Made by a program: the position numbers and the translations under genes | Notes under the pieces: generated by a model | Database searches by the model: none | The model's input: only the letters and a program-made list of their open reading frames with translations | What the model was told of the DNA's origin: nothing | Part shown: positions 48,244 through 57,048 of the stretch, in pieces | How positions within the stretch are numbered: the stretch's first letter is position 1 | How the letters are laid out: the number at the start of each line of letters is the position of its first letter | Source: Pseudolactococcus plantarum | GTDB taxonomy: Bacteria; Bacillota; Bacilli; Lactobacillales; Streptococcaceae | DNA length: 64,000 bases | Reading direction: 5' to 3' | Assembly: GCF_002441715.1 (NCBI RefSeq) | Contig: NZ_JXJX01000007.1 | Span: 95,661-159,660, forward strand

Positions 48244-49071
48244 ATGAAAAAAACAATGGTTAAAAAAATGGCTACGCTCACAGTGCTTGGCTTGACAGCT
48301 TTTGGCTTAGTGGCCTGTGGCAATAGCAAAAAATCATCTGATGGACTGACTAAAGTCAAAGATGCAGGTAAATTGACAGTGGCGACAGCTTCAGGTTATG
48401 CACCTTATGAATTTATTGATATGAAAACTGATCCTAAAAAAATCATTGGTGTTGATATGGCCTTTTCACAAAAATTAGCTGACAAGCTAGGTGTGAAACT
48501 TGATGTGAAAGATATGCAGTTCAGTTCTATCTTAGGGTCTGTCACTGGCGGTAAAGTTGACATGGCGATTGCAGGGATGACCGAAACAGAAGAACGTGCA
48601 AAATCAGTTGATTTCTCTGATCCATATGTCGTCAATGAAAATGTGACTGTTGTCCGTGCGGGAGATGAAGATAAATGGACAAAACAATCTGATTTTGAGT
48701 CACTCAAAATGGTTGTACAAAAAGCAACAACTCAGGAGGCTGTTGTGAAAGATTACTATAAACCAAAACAAATGGTGTCACTTGATACAGTTCCTGAGAT
48801 GATGATGAATCTTAAAGAAAATAAGGTAGATGCTACAGTAATTGAAGCATCTGTTGCCAAATCAATTATTGCTAAAGATAGTAGCTTTGCGATTGCCAAA
48901 TATGAATTACCAAAGAAATATCGTTATGTAAATACAGCAATTGCTGTTGAAAAAGGGAATAAAACATTGCTAGCAGAAATTAACAAAATGGTTAAAGAAT
49001 GTAAAGATAATGGTGATTTTGATAAATGGTTCGAAAAGTATGATAAAATTGCGGCTGAATCAGGTAACTAA
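48244..49071 (+). CDS. Amino-acid ABC importer, lipid-anchored binding protein
   Basis: A 275-residue SBP_bac_3 protein. The signal ends in the lipobox LVACGNS (Cys near residue 25), so it is anchored outside the membrane. The fold motifs LTVATASGYAPYEFID, DMAIAGMTETEERAKSVDFS and DPYVVNENVTVV are typical. The Arg of GMTETEERAKSVDFSDPY binds the substrate carboxylate in relatives. Cationic, guanidino or polar amino acids are all possible substrates; the neighbouring enzymes favour a basic or guanidino one (inference). Confidence 0.92.
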   Translation: MKKTMVKKMATLTVLGLTAFGLVACGNSKKSSDGLTKVKDAGKLTVATASGYAPYEFIDMKTDPKKIIGVDMAFSQKLADKLGVKLDVKDMQFSSILGSVTGGKVDMAIAGMTETEERAKSVDFSDPYVVNENVTVVRAGDEDKWTKQSDFESLKMVVQKATTQEAVVKDYYKPKQMVSLDTVPEMMMNLKENKVDATVIEASVAKSIIAKDSSFAIAKYELPKKYRYVNTAIAVEKGNKTLLAEINKMVKECKDNGDFDKWFEKYDKIAAESGN

Positions 49072-49122
49072 TCTTTAGTACCCCACGCCACATAAGCCGG
49101 TATAAGTCAGTAAACCTGTCCT

Positions 49123-49154
49123 GTCATCATGGTTGAGGTTTAACCCATCATGAC
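49123..49154 (+). other. Intra-operon RNA hairpin after the binding-protein gene
   Basis: GTCATCATGG pairs with CCATCATGAC (one mismatch). No T-run follows, so it is not an ordinary terminator. It may stabilise the upstream mRNA, which would raise binding protein over enzymes, or mark a processing point. Confidence 0.5.
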
Positions 49155-49197
49155 ATCAGATATAGGATAAGCAACAACACAAAAAGGTTCAGTGCTC

Positions 49198-49234
49198 CCT
49201 CTACGACGCTGCTAGGTACTAAAAAGTAGAGGAG
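49198..49234 (+). promoter_or_regulatory. Hairpin that covers the ribosome-binding site of the HisC-like gene
   Basis: CCTCTAC (49198-49204) is complementary to GTAGAGG (49226-49232), and the Shine-Dalgarno AGGAG is at 49230-49234. Folding would hide part of the site, so the following gene may be under translational control. Confidence 0.45.
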
Positions 49235-49242
49235 ATTGAAAG

Positions 49243-50343
49243 ATGAGTCGTTTTTTAAGTAAACAATTTAAGCAGTTGACGATGTATGAAGCAGGGGAGC
49301 AGTTAGGCGACAGGTATCTGAAGTTAAATGCAAATGAATCGCCATATCCACCTTCTCCTTTGATTAAAGAAGTTATCTCAAGTTCACACATCAATCAACT
49401 TAAGCGTTATGGAGATATTTCTTATCAAGCACTGCATGAAGCTTTAGCTAATCAAGTTAACTTAGCTGTAGAAAACGTTGTCCTTGGGGCGGGGGCTGAT
49501 GATGTGTTAGATTTAATATTTAGAACCTATTTTCAACCTGGTGATACCTTGTTACTTCCTAATATTACTTATCCTTTTTATGAAACCTATGCCAACTCTT
49601 ATGGATACCAAGTGGCAGAAATGTTAGTTGATGATCAGTTGCAGATTGAGTTATCGCCTTATATCGAGTCGGATGAGCCATGTGTGATTGTCAATCCTAA
49701 TGCCCCATCAGGGCATTTCCATCCAGTATCAGAAATCGAGCGTGTTGTCCAAAGCAATCCAGATAGATTAGTGATCGTGGATGAAGCCTATATTGATTTT
49801 GGTGGTGAATCTGTTGCACCTTTAGTCAAAAAATATGACAACCTGATCGTTGTGCAGACATTTTCAAAATCTCGGAATCTCGCAGGTGCTCGGATTGGTT
49901 ATGCCCTTGCAGCACCCTCATTAACTGAGGATTTGAAAAAAGTCCGGGGGACCATCAATCCTTTTTATCTCAGTGAGTTACAAGTCTTGACAGCTCTTGC
50001 GTCTTTATCAGATGACGCATATTTTAAACAAAGCACGTCTCAAATCATGACAACACGAGATCATTTTTCACATCAGCTACAGGCTGCAGGATTTTATGTC
50101 TTACCTAGTTTAACTAATTTTGTATTAGTCAAACCAAGACATATTAGTGCAAATGACTTATATGAAGGACTTAAAGCACAGCATATTTTGGTGAGATATT
50201 ATACGAAACCTGTGATTAATGACTATGTTCGAATTTCGATAGGTCTTGATCATGATATGACACGATTATTTGATATGATGCTGACATTAGACCAAGAAAA
50301 TCATACATCTGTCCTTGCATCTATGGATAGAAAATTAGCCTAA
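49243..50343 (+). CDS. HisC-like PLP aminotransferase (fold type I)
   Basis: A 366-residue aminotransferase close to histidinol-phosphate aminotransferase. It starts FKQLTMYEAGEQL and has LNANESPYPPSP, VNPNAPSGHFHPVSEI, IVDEAYIDFGG, the PLP lysine in TFSKSRNLAGARIGYA and VRISIGLDHDM. There is no histidine operon around it. In this neighbourhood it more likely transaminates the alpha-amino group of the imported compound or an aromatic amino acid, as HisC relatives often do. Fourth gene of the run. Confidence 0.88.
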   Translation: MSRFLSKQFKQLTMYEAGEQLGDRYLKLNANESPYPPSPLIKEVISSSHINQLKRYGDISYQALHEALANQVNLAVENVVLGAGADDVLDLIFRTYFQPGDTLLLPNITYPFYETYANSYGYQVAEMLVDDQLQIELSPYIESDEPCVIVNPNAPSGHFHPVSEIERVVQSNPDRLVIVDEAYIDFGGESVAPLVKKYDNLIVVQTFSKSRNLAGARIGYALAAPSLTEDLKKVRGTINPFYLSELQVLTALASLSDDAYFKQSTSQIMTTRDHFSHQLQAAGFYVLPSLTNFVLVKPRHISANDLYEGLKAQHILVRYYTKPVINDYVRISIGLDHDMTRLFDMMLTLDQENHTSVLASMDRKLA

Positions 50344-50348
50344 TAGAT

Positions 50349-50402
50349 ACCTCTAAGAACTGATTGCTCATTTGTAAAAATCAATCATCAGTTCTTAGAG
50401 GT
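50349..50402 (+). other. Strong intra-operon hairpin without T-run
   Basis: ACCTCTAAGAACTGAT (50349-50364) pairs with ATCAGTTCTTAGAGGT (50387-50402), at least 16 perfect base pairs. What follows (CTTCTAAA) is not a terminator tract. It sits between the HisC-like and amidinohydrolase genes and may tune relative mRNA levels. Confidence 0.6.
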
Positions 50403-50434
50403 CTTCTAAATAAACCTCAAAAAAGGAGTCGCCT

Positions 50435-51280
50435 ATGTTTGTCGTAAATGGCACATCAAAACTAAAAAAAGTATTAATGAGTCCACCAGCTTTTTTAAAA
50501 CAAGCTGCACCAATCAATGCAATTTCAGTGCAATATGCTGATCGATTACTAGATCAGGAAAAAATGCTAAAAGAATATGCATCACTTGTCTCAGCTTACC
50601 AAGCAGCTGGTGTTGAGGTAGTCGAACAACCTGCATTTGCAGAGACACCCAATGCTGTATTTGCCAGAGATTTTGGTGGATGTGTTAGAGAAGGGTACAT
50701 TTTAGGTCGATTTAAAAAAGATATTCGATTAGCTGAACGTGATAATTATGAGCAAAAGATGCTTGAGTTAGGTATTCCTAAAATTGCAGAGGTAACGCGT
50801 GGGTATTTCGAAGGTGGCGACTTTGCTTTTATTGATGAGACGACGATTGCAATAGGCCAAATTGATCGAACTGATGCACAGGGTATTGAGGAGATACGGA
50901 CACAACTTGAAGCGTATGGATACTCAGTACATGCAGTACCTGCTAATCCTGACTATCTACACTTAGATATGTGTTTTAACCTTGTTGCTCCTAAAATAGC
51001 TATCGCTTATACTGCTGGACTACCAGATGCCTTTTTGGCACTGCTAGACCAAAAAGGGATTGAGGTCATATCAGGAAGCGAAGCGATGATTTATCAACAT
51101 GGCTATAATGTGCAAGCACTTGGCAATGGCCGTGTCTTGTCACTTGCACAAAATAAGGCAATCAATTCTGCCATGTATGAATTAGGACTTGAGGTGATAG
51201 AAGTTGAGATCACGGAATTATTAAAAGCTGGCGGTGGTATTCATTGTATGACTTTCCCGCTCGAACGTGTAGCTGAATAA
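50435..51280 (+). CDS. Amidinohydrolase of the DDAH/arginine-deiminase superfamily
   Basis: A 281-residue guanidine-modifying enzyme (pentein fold). Visible features are NAVFARDFGG near residue 69, YFEGGDFAF, the catalytic His in DYLHLDMCFN (about residue 176) and the nucleophile Cys271 in AGGGIHCMTFPLER near the C-terminus. This arrangement fits dimethylarginine dimethylaminohydrolase-like proteins such as Bacillus YkgA. Substrates could be methylated arginine, arginine, citrulline or another guanidino or ureido acid. It suggests that the imported compound carries a guanidino or ureido group. Well-placed GGAG Shine-Dalgarno. Confidence 0.85.
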   Translation: MFVVNGTSKLKKVLMSPPAFLKQAAPINAISVQYADRLLDQEKMLKEYASLVSAYQAAGVEVVEQPAFAETPNAVFARDFGGCVREGYILGRFKKDIRLAERDNYEQKMLELGIPKIAEVTRGYFEGGDFAFIDETTIAIGQIDRTDAQGIEEIRTQLEAYGYSVHAVPANPDYLHLDMCFNLVAPKIAIAYTAGLPDAFLALLDQKGIEVISGSEAMIYQHGYNVQALGNGRVLSLAQNKAINSAMYELGLEVIEVEITELLKAGGGIHCMTFPLERVAE

Positions 51281-51300
51281 GCCGACAAGAAAGGAGAGCT

Positions 51301-52260
51301 ATGACGACCTATTTAATCAGTGACTTTCCAGATGTTTTAGCTAGTCGAGAGTTACAAGTTGAAATAGACGCATTACAGCAACAAGATCCCACTGCTATTG
51401 TGACCCAATATGCTTACCAAAACCAAGCTGAGCTACTAGAAAAACTGGAGCAAACAGACATCTTAATTACTGCGTTTTTACCAATAGATGCTGAGTTGCT
51501 AAGTCAATTGACTCGACTAAAAGGGATAGCAGTTAATGCAACAGGGACATCTACGATTGATTTAAAAGCAGCCGCGAAACATGGGATTACTGTACAGCCT
51601 TTAGGGGATTATTCAACTGAGGATGTTGCGAATCATACCTTGGGATTAATCCTAGCCTTAAATCAAAAATTGCCAGCACATACCAGACAGATTAACGCAC
51701 ATATCTGGCAGTATGAAGCGGTCGGTGCAATCACACGACTTGGCTCACAGACTCTTGCTATATTAGGGTTTGGTAGAATCGGACAGGCAGTTGCAAAACG
51801 TGCTAAGGCGTTTGGTATGACAGTCATCGCAGTAGATCCTTATTTACCAGAAGCAGTTGCACAAAAACAAGGTGTGTCACTCGTTAGCCTATCAGAAGTA
51901 TTTGATAAAGCAGATATCATCAGTCTACATTTATTTGCTGCTGCAGATAGTCCACCGTTGTGTGATGCGGCTTTCTTTAGTCAGCTAAAAAGACAACCCT
52001 TGTTCATTAATGTTGCACGAGGGTGTTTAGTAGACGAAGCTGCATTAGTAGCTGCTTTAGATTCTGGAAAAATTAGAGGAGCTGGATTAGATGTGCTCCA
52101 AAGCGAGTCTCCAGAGTTGAGAAACTCGCCATTTCTCGGACGCGATAATGTCATCCTCACCCCACATGCAGGGTTTTATAGTCAAGAATCTATGGCATAC
52201 TTACAGTTAAAAACAGTTGAAAATGCTGTTGATATAGCAAAAGGAGCAAAACATGTATGA
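51301..52260 (+). CDS. D-2-hydroxyacid dehydrogenase family protein
   Basis: A 319-residue NAD-dependent reductase of 2-oxo acids. The Rossmann motif is AILGFGRIGQAVAKRAKAFG. The catalytic set is the Arg in NVARGCLVDEAAL, the Glu in LDVLQSESPEL and the His in LTPHAGFYS. Upstream, VNATGTSTIDLKAA and the EDVANHTLGLILAL helix are typical. In this operon it would reduce a 2-oxo acid made by the HisC-like aminotransferase. It overlaps the next gene by 8 bases. Confidence 0.9.
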   Translation: MTTYLISDFPDVLASRELQVEIDALQQQDPTAIVTQYAYQNQAELLEKLEQTDILITAFLPIDAELLSQLTRLKGIAVNATGTSTIDLKAAAKHGITVQPLGDYSTEDVANHTLGLILALNQKLPAHTRQINAHIWQYEAVGAITRLGSQTLAILGFGRIGQAVAKRAKAFGMTVIAVDPYLPEAVAQKQGVSLVSLSEVFDKADIISLHLFAAADSPPLCDAAFFSQLKRQPLFINVARGCLVDEAALVAALDSGKIRGAGLDVLQSESPELRNSPFLGRDNVILTPHAGFYSQESMAYLQLKTVENAVDIAKGAKHV

Positions 52261-53893
52261 ACAACTCAAAGGGCGACCACAGGTAGAACAGATAGAACTC
52301 ATTGCACGTGAGTTAGTCGCAACTATATCTGTGAACGGGACTGCTGGTGAAGTAACGATTGCTGATAAAATTTTTGACATCCTTAGCAGTTTCCCCTATT
52401 TTAAAGAGAATCCAACAAACCTATGGACGTCAGATTTATCAGGAGATGCACTTGGTCGTAAGAATGTATTTGCCTTTATAGAGGTAGCTGATACGTATAA
52501 AACGGTCATCTATCATTCGCATATGGATACTGTGGGGATAGAAGATTATGGTGCTATAGCAGAGTTAGCTGGGGATTCAGACGCTTTATGTGCTTATTTT
52601 TCAACTTTTAGTGAAGATCCTGAGGTACAAGCAGATGCACTAAGTGGTGAGTATCTATTTGGTCGGGGTATGCTTGACATGAAGAGTGGTGTTGCGGTTA
52701 ATTTAGTGAATATCTTATATTTTTCAGAGCATTTGGATACGTTACCAGGTAACCTATTCTTATCTGTTAATCCAGTCGAAGAAAATGATCATACGGGTAT
52801 TATTGAGGCAACTCAAGAAATTAAACACTTACAAAGTAAAGGCTATGAGATGGTCACAGCGATTAATACCGATTTTGTCTCTCCGTTATACAAAGGAGAT
52901 GAAACCAGATATGTGTACACAGGTGCAGCGGGTAAAATACTACCTTGTTTTTATATTAAGGGACGTGAAACGCATGTGGGTTCAACCTTACAAGGAATAG
53001 ATCCAACGCTGATATCAAGTGCCATTAATCTGGAGATCAATACAAATTTAGCGCTTTGTGAATCTATTTTGGATGACGAGATTGTCCCAAGTTCTGCCCT
53101 TTTGCAACGTGACTGTAAAGATTTTTATAATGTACAAACAGCTAAGACAGCTCAACTTTATTTTAATACATTTTTGTATGAGGAGAGTGCTACAAAAGTC
53201 TTGGCCAAGTTTGCTAATGTAGCTCAGTCGGCAATTACTTCTGTATGTGAGAATTATAAACTCAGATTAAGTCGTTATCAAGCAAGTATCGGGATTTCAA
53301 CTGAAACAGAGATAAAAGTTGACTTTTATCGTTTTTCACAATACTGTCAGTACTTGGATGATAAAGGCTATGATAGTCAAAACTTGATAGCTGACTTCAT
53401 TAACGAACATGGGGCTTTGGATCGCCGTCAGGCAGGATTTGACTTGATTAATTATCTTGAGTTGCAAACAGGTGAAGATACGCCTAAGGTGATTTTATTT
53501 CTAGCACCACCATTTTGCCCACATAATTTTATTGATGCAGATAGCCGAGTAAATCAAGTGTTAGATACGGTTTTAGCAGATTTTTCAGAGACAGAAACCT
53601 TTAAAAAAAGACGCTTTTTCCCCTATTTATCTGACTCCAGTTATTTAGCAATGCGTGAAACAGCTGATGAGATAAACGAGATGCTAACAGATTTTCCTAT
53701 GGCAGATACGCTTTATCCTGTGCCGTTTGATACGATACGCTCTTTAAATATACCTGCGATTGATTTAGGGGTGTATGGAAAAGGTGCGCATACTTGGAAA
53801 GAACGGTTATATAAACCTTATTCTTATGGTGTGTTACCAGAGTTGATTCGCTCGTTTACAAAGAGAATGTTAGAAGGAGAAAAGCAAGCATGA
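52253..53893 (+). CDS. RocB-like M20-family metallohydrolase
   Basis: A 546-residue protein of the RocB (arginine utilisation) branch of the M20 peptidase family. Metal and catalytic residues lie in VIYHSHMDTVG, FGRGMLDMKSGVAVN and SVNPVEENDHTG; a long insert and lid domain follow, as in RocB. RocB of Bacillus lies in an arginine/ornithine catabolic operon, but its reaction is not firmly known. It probably hydrolyses an amide or N-acyl bond of the substrate or an intermediate. It overlaps both neighbours (8 and 4 bases). Confidence 0.87.
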   Translation: MYEQLKGRPQVEQIELIARELVATISVNGTAGEVTIADKIFDILSSFPYFKENPTNLWTSDLSGDALGRKNVFAFIEVADTYKTVIYHSHMDTVGIEDYGAIAELAGDSDALCAYFSTFSEDPEVQADALSGEYLFGRGMLDMKSGVAVNLVNILYFSEHLDTLPGNLFLSVNPVEENDHTGIIEATQEIKHLQSKGYEMVTAINTDFVSPLYKGDETRYVYTGAAGKILPCFYIKGRETHVGSTLQGIDPTLISSAINLEINTNLALCESILDDEIVPSSALLQRDCKDFYNVQTAKTAQLYFNTFLYEESATKVLAKFANVAQSAITSVCENYKLRLSRYQASIGISTETEIKVDFYRFSQYCQYLDDKGYDSQNLIADFINEHGALDRRQAGFDLINYLELQTGEDTPKVILFLAPPFCPHNFIDADSRVNQVLDTVLADFSETETFKKRRFFPYLSDSSYLAMRETADEINEMLTDFPMADTLYPVPFDTIRSLNIPAIDLGVYGKGAHTWKERLYKPYSYGVLPELIRSFTKRMLEGEKQA

Positions 53894-54975
53894 CCGATAT
53901 TTTTTTACCAACAAAAGTCTTGATCGAGCAAGATGTAATTGACAAACAAAAAGAAGCTTGGGTGCTAGGAAAAACAGCACTATTGGTCACAGGTCGCCAT
54001 TCAGCGGTTTTAAGTGGTGCACAAAAAGCTATCCTTTCAGTACTTGAAGCGCAAGACGTTCGTGCTCATATTTTTAATGAGGTTGAAAATGATCCAGCTT
54101 ATGACACGATAGAAAAAGCTGCTCGGATGGCGCGTGAGGTTAAAGCAGATTTTATCATCGGTATTGGTGGTGGTAGTCCCCTTGATGCAGCAAAAGCTAT
54201 CGCAGTACTAGCGGTGAATGACTTAAGCGCAGATGCTTTATTTCGACACGAATTTGAGACAGCACTCCCAATCGTTGCGGTGCCTACAACAGCAGGCACA
54301 GGAAGTGAAGTGACACTCTATAGTGTGATTTACCGAGCAGATAAAGGGACAAAGCTTAGTTTTGGTAATGCCTTAACGTTCCCTAAAGTTGCCTTGTTAG
54401 ATGCAAAATATACTGAAACCTTGTCAGCCAATATTACGATTCATACAGCGATTGATGCGTTTACGCACAGTTTTGAGGGATTCTTAGCTAATCGGGCTAC
54501 AGCTTATTCAGACATGATTGCTTTGGAGGCAATACGCCTCTTTGGTGAGGTGCTTGGAGACTTAAAAACAGGAGAATACTCAGCTGAATTACGGGCTAAA
54601 CTCTTGTATATTAGTTTATTGGGTGGGATTGTGATTACGCACACAGGTGTGACAATCGTACATGGTATGGGGTATGCTTATACGGTGCATTACGACATCC
54701 CACATGGTCAAGCAAATGGGTTACTTCTTGATCGCTATATGACTTATCTAGAGGAAAAGGAGTGTCCTAAGTTAGCAGATGCCCTATCCACACTAGGCTA
54801 TGATCATGAAACTTTAGCAAACGAATTAAGAATACTACTTGGTTCCCCCCCTCACCTAAAAGTAGGTCAAGTATCTGAATTTACGACACAAACTTTACTA
54901 CAAAAAGGATCCATTCAAAATACCTATGGCGGGTTGACAGAAGCTGATATCAAAGCATTGTGGGAGAAAGAATAG
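53890..54975 (+). CDS. Iron-containing alcohol dehydrogenase
   Basis: A 361-residue group III dehydrogenase. The nucleotide motif is IGIGGGSPLDAAKAIAVLA, then PTTAGTGSEVTLYSV. Metal ligands are in AIDAFTHSFEG and in IVHGMGYAYTVHYDIPHGQAN (His residues of HGMGYA and IPHGQ). It would interconvert an aldehyde and an alcohol, and the next gene is an aminotransferase that would make a semialdehyde. Overlaps RocB-like by four bases. Confidence 0.9.
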   Translation: MTDIFLPTKVLIEQDVIDKQKEAWVLGKTALLVTGRHSAVLSGAQKAILSVLEAQDVRAHIFNEVENDPAYDTIEKAARMAREVKADFIIGIGGGSPLDAAKAIAVLAVNDLSADALFRHEFETALPIVAVPTTAGTGSEVTLYSVIYRADKGTKLSFGNALTFPKVALLDAKYTETLSANITIHTAIDAFTHSFEGFLANRATAYSDMIALEAIRLFGEVLGDLKTGEYSAELRAKLLYISLLGGIVITHTGVTIVHGMGYAYTVHYDIPHGQANGLLLDRYMTYLEEKECPKLADALSTLGYDHETLANELRILLGSPPHLKVGQVSEFTTQTLLQKGSIQNTYGGLTEADIKALWEKE

Positions 54976-54988
54976 AAGGAGTTAGGCG

Positions 54989-56245
54989 ATGAATTTATAT
55001 GAACGGAGTTTAAAAGTACTTGCACCAGTTGCTAAAAGAGCAACAACGCTAGGGGTAACAAGTGGTCAAGGGTCTTATTTGATTGACGAATCAGGGCGAA
55101 AAGTACTAGATTTTGCTAGTGGGGTAGCGGTCTGTAATATCGGACACAATCATCCTAAAGTTGTTGAGGCGATTCAAGCACAAACAAAAGAATTGATCCA
55201 TGCTGGTCATAACGTTGTCTATTATGAGAGCTACGTGGCACTTGCAGAAAGACTAACAGCGTTAAATGGTCCAGATTCTATGGTGTATTTTAGTAATTCA
55301 GGTGCTGAAGCAAATGACGGCGCGATCAAACTCGCTAAGTATGTGACCAAACGGCATGCAATCATTAGTTTTAAGTCTAGTTTTCATGGTCGAACGATTG
55401 GTGCCATGAGTCTAACAGCCTCAAGTGCTGCCTATCGCAAAAACTATGGGACAATGCCTGATGTGTATTTTTTAGACTATCCAAATGTTTATCGTGATCC
55501 TTTAGTTGATGGCAAACTCAACGCCCATTATTTTAATCAATTTGACGCTTTATTTAGTCAATTAGTCGTACCAACAGATGTGGCAGCGATTATTTTGGAA
55601 CCAGTACAAGGTGAAGGCGGCTATATCGTGCCACCTAAAGAATTTCTCGTTTATGTCCGAAAAATTTGTGATGAATATGGTATCCAACTTATCTTTGATG
55701 AAGTACAAACTGGATTTGGCCGTACAGGGAAATTATTTGCATCACAGAATTTTGAGGTTGAACCTGATATTCGTACAGTTGCGAAAGGTATCGCCTCAGG
55801 ATTACCTTTATCTGCTATTTTAGCTAAAAAATCATTGATGACACAGTGGGCACCAGGTGCGCATGGTGGGACATTTGGTGGTAATCCAGTCGCTTGTGCT
55901 GCAGCGCTAGCAACATTAGATGTATTAGAAGGTGGTGCGATTGACAATGCAGCGATTCAAGGGGATTATCTGAAACAAGCATTATTAGCATTGCAAAAAG
56001 ACTATCCGATCATTGCTGATGTACGAGGTCTAGGCTTGATGATCGGGATGGAAATTGAGAGTGACGGCAAAGCAGATGCAGCCAAAACAGCAGCGATTTT
56101 ATCAGAAGCACTAGATCGTGGGTTATTACTCTTATCTTGTGGGACTGATCATAATGTTGTACGCTTTATCGCGCCAACCACAGTGTCTAAAGAAGAGATA
56201 GATGAGGCGCTAGCGATTTTGAAAGCTGTTCTTGATCATGTATAA
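54989..56245 (+). CDS. Class III omega-aminotransferase
   Basis: A 418-residue PLP enzyme related to 4-aminobutyrate, ornithine and acetylornithine aminotransferases. Motifs: DFASGVAVCNIGHNHPKV, YFSNSGAEANDGAIKLAK, SSFHGRTIGAMSLT, EPVQGEGGYIVP, LIFDEVQTGFGRTGK and the PLP lysine in RTVAKGIASGLPLSA. It removes a terminal amino group to give a semialdehyde. Paired with the iron dehydrogenase before it, this would give a terminal alcohol. Overlaps the membrane protein gene by 8 bases. Confidence 0.9.
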   Translation: MNLYERSLKVLAPVAKRATTLGVTSGQGSYLIDESGRKVLDFASGVAVCNIGHNHPKVVEAIQAQTKELIHAGHNVVYYESYVALAERLTALNGPDSMVYFSNSGAEANDGAIKLAKYVTKRHAIISFKSSFHGRTIGAMSLTASSAAYRKNYGTMPDVYFLDYPNVYRDPLVDGKLNAHYFNQFDALFSQLVVPTDVAAIILEPVQGEGGYIVPPKEFLVYVRKICDEYGIQLIFDEVQTGFGRTGKLFASQNFEVEPDIRTVAKGIASGLPLSAILAKKSLMTQWAPGAHGGTFGGNPVACAAALATLDVLEGGAIDNAAIQGDYLKQALLALQKDYPIIADVRGLGLMIGMEIESDGKADAAKTAAILSEALDRGLLLLSCGTDHNVVRFIAPTTVSKEEIDEALAILKAVLDHV

Positions 56246-56927
56246 GCAGGCTAAATTATCAAATAGCCAGCTAGTATACTTTGTTTTATTTGGCTTGACA
56301 TTAAATGCCTTTGGTATGGGCATGACAGTTGCGACCAATCTTGGAAGTGCCATGTGGACCGCTAGCAGTGTCAATTTATCTGTATGGTTGGGCTTACCCT
56401 TAACAGTCGTGATGATTTTACTTGGCGCCTGCCAAATTATTGTGAACGGCCTAATATCAGGCAGTTGGGAGTTACCAAAAATAATCGGAAATATTTTTGT
56501 TGTCCTATTTTTTGGTTCCTTTGTTGGCTTATTTACACATCTATTTTTAGTCATCGGGATTGGCCAGCTACCAATTGGTTTGCGCATCTTAGTGACGATA
56601 GTAGGGATTTTGTTTGTGGGCAGTGGTATCTCCATCTCACAACGTGTGAATCTTGTCTTACATCCTTGGGATGAGCTGACGAACCTCTTACGTTTCAAAT
56701 GCTTTAAAGGCAAAGCCCATCAGGCGCAACTGGCAGCATTCGCTATACCATGCACCATCACGCTTATCTTGTGGCTAGTCACGAGACAGGTATACGCTGT
56801 TAACATCGGTACGGTTATCTCATTCTTTTGCCAAGGGAAGCTCATCGGCTGGGCAGATATGCGTGTCTTTCCTGCATTAACGCATCGTTTGCCTTTATTG
56901 GATAGTTTGCGTCATGATGGGTCATAA
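56238..56927 (+). CDS. YczE/YitT-type integral membrane protein
   Basis: A 229-residue polytopic protein with about five or six hydrophobic spans, resembling the YczE/YyaS/YitT family of Firmicutes; no transport substrate is known. Recognisable are AFGMGMTVATNLGSAMW, GSGISISQRVNLVLHPWDEL and a VISFFCQGKLIGWADM end. I use ATG 56238, which overlaps the aminotransferase stop; a TTG at 56232 is also in frame. As last gene of the run it may export a product or be an accessory. Confidence in function is low. Confidence 0.78.
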   Translation: MYKQAKLSNSQLVYFVLFGLTLNAFGMGMTVATNLGSAMWTASSVNLSVWLGLPLTVVMILLGACQIIVNGLISGSWELPKIIGNIFVVLFFGSFVGLFTHLFLVIGIGQLPIGLRILVTIVGILFVGSGISISQRVNLVLHPWDELTNLLRFKCFKGKAHQAQLAAFAIPCTITLILWLVTRQVYAVNIGTVISFFCQGKLIGWADMRVFPALTHRLPLLDSLRHDGS

Positions 56928-56946
56928 TAGCGTGAACTTAGCTATA

Positions 56947-56977
56947 GAAAAAAAGAACACGATATGTTGTTCTTTTT
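56947..56977. terminator. Bidirectional terminator at the end of the amino-acid run
   Basis: AAAAAAGAAC pairs with GTTCTTTTT with an inner ACG/TGT region. A- and T-runs on the two sides serve the convergent run and the FMN oxidoreductase gene. Confidence 0.75.
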
Positions 56978-57048
56978 AGTGGTAATAGTGAAATTTTATG
57001 TCCTATTAATAAGCTAAACCATTACATATAAATATGAAAAGTTGTCTG

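Noticed and set aside
56210..56713. 167-codon minus-strand frame opposite the YczE-like gene
   Set aside because: The plus-strand membrane protein is coupled to the operon; the opposite frame is Lys/Pro/Thr-rich and typical of an antisense shadow.
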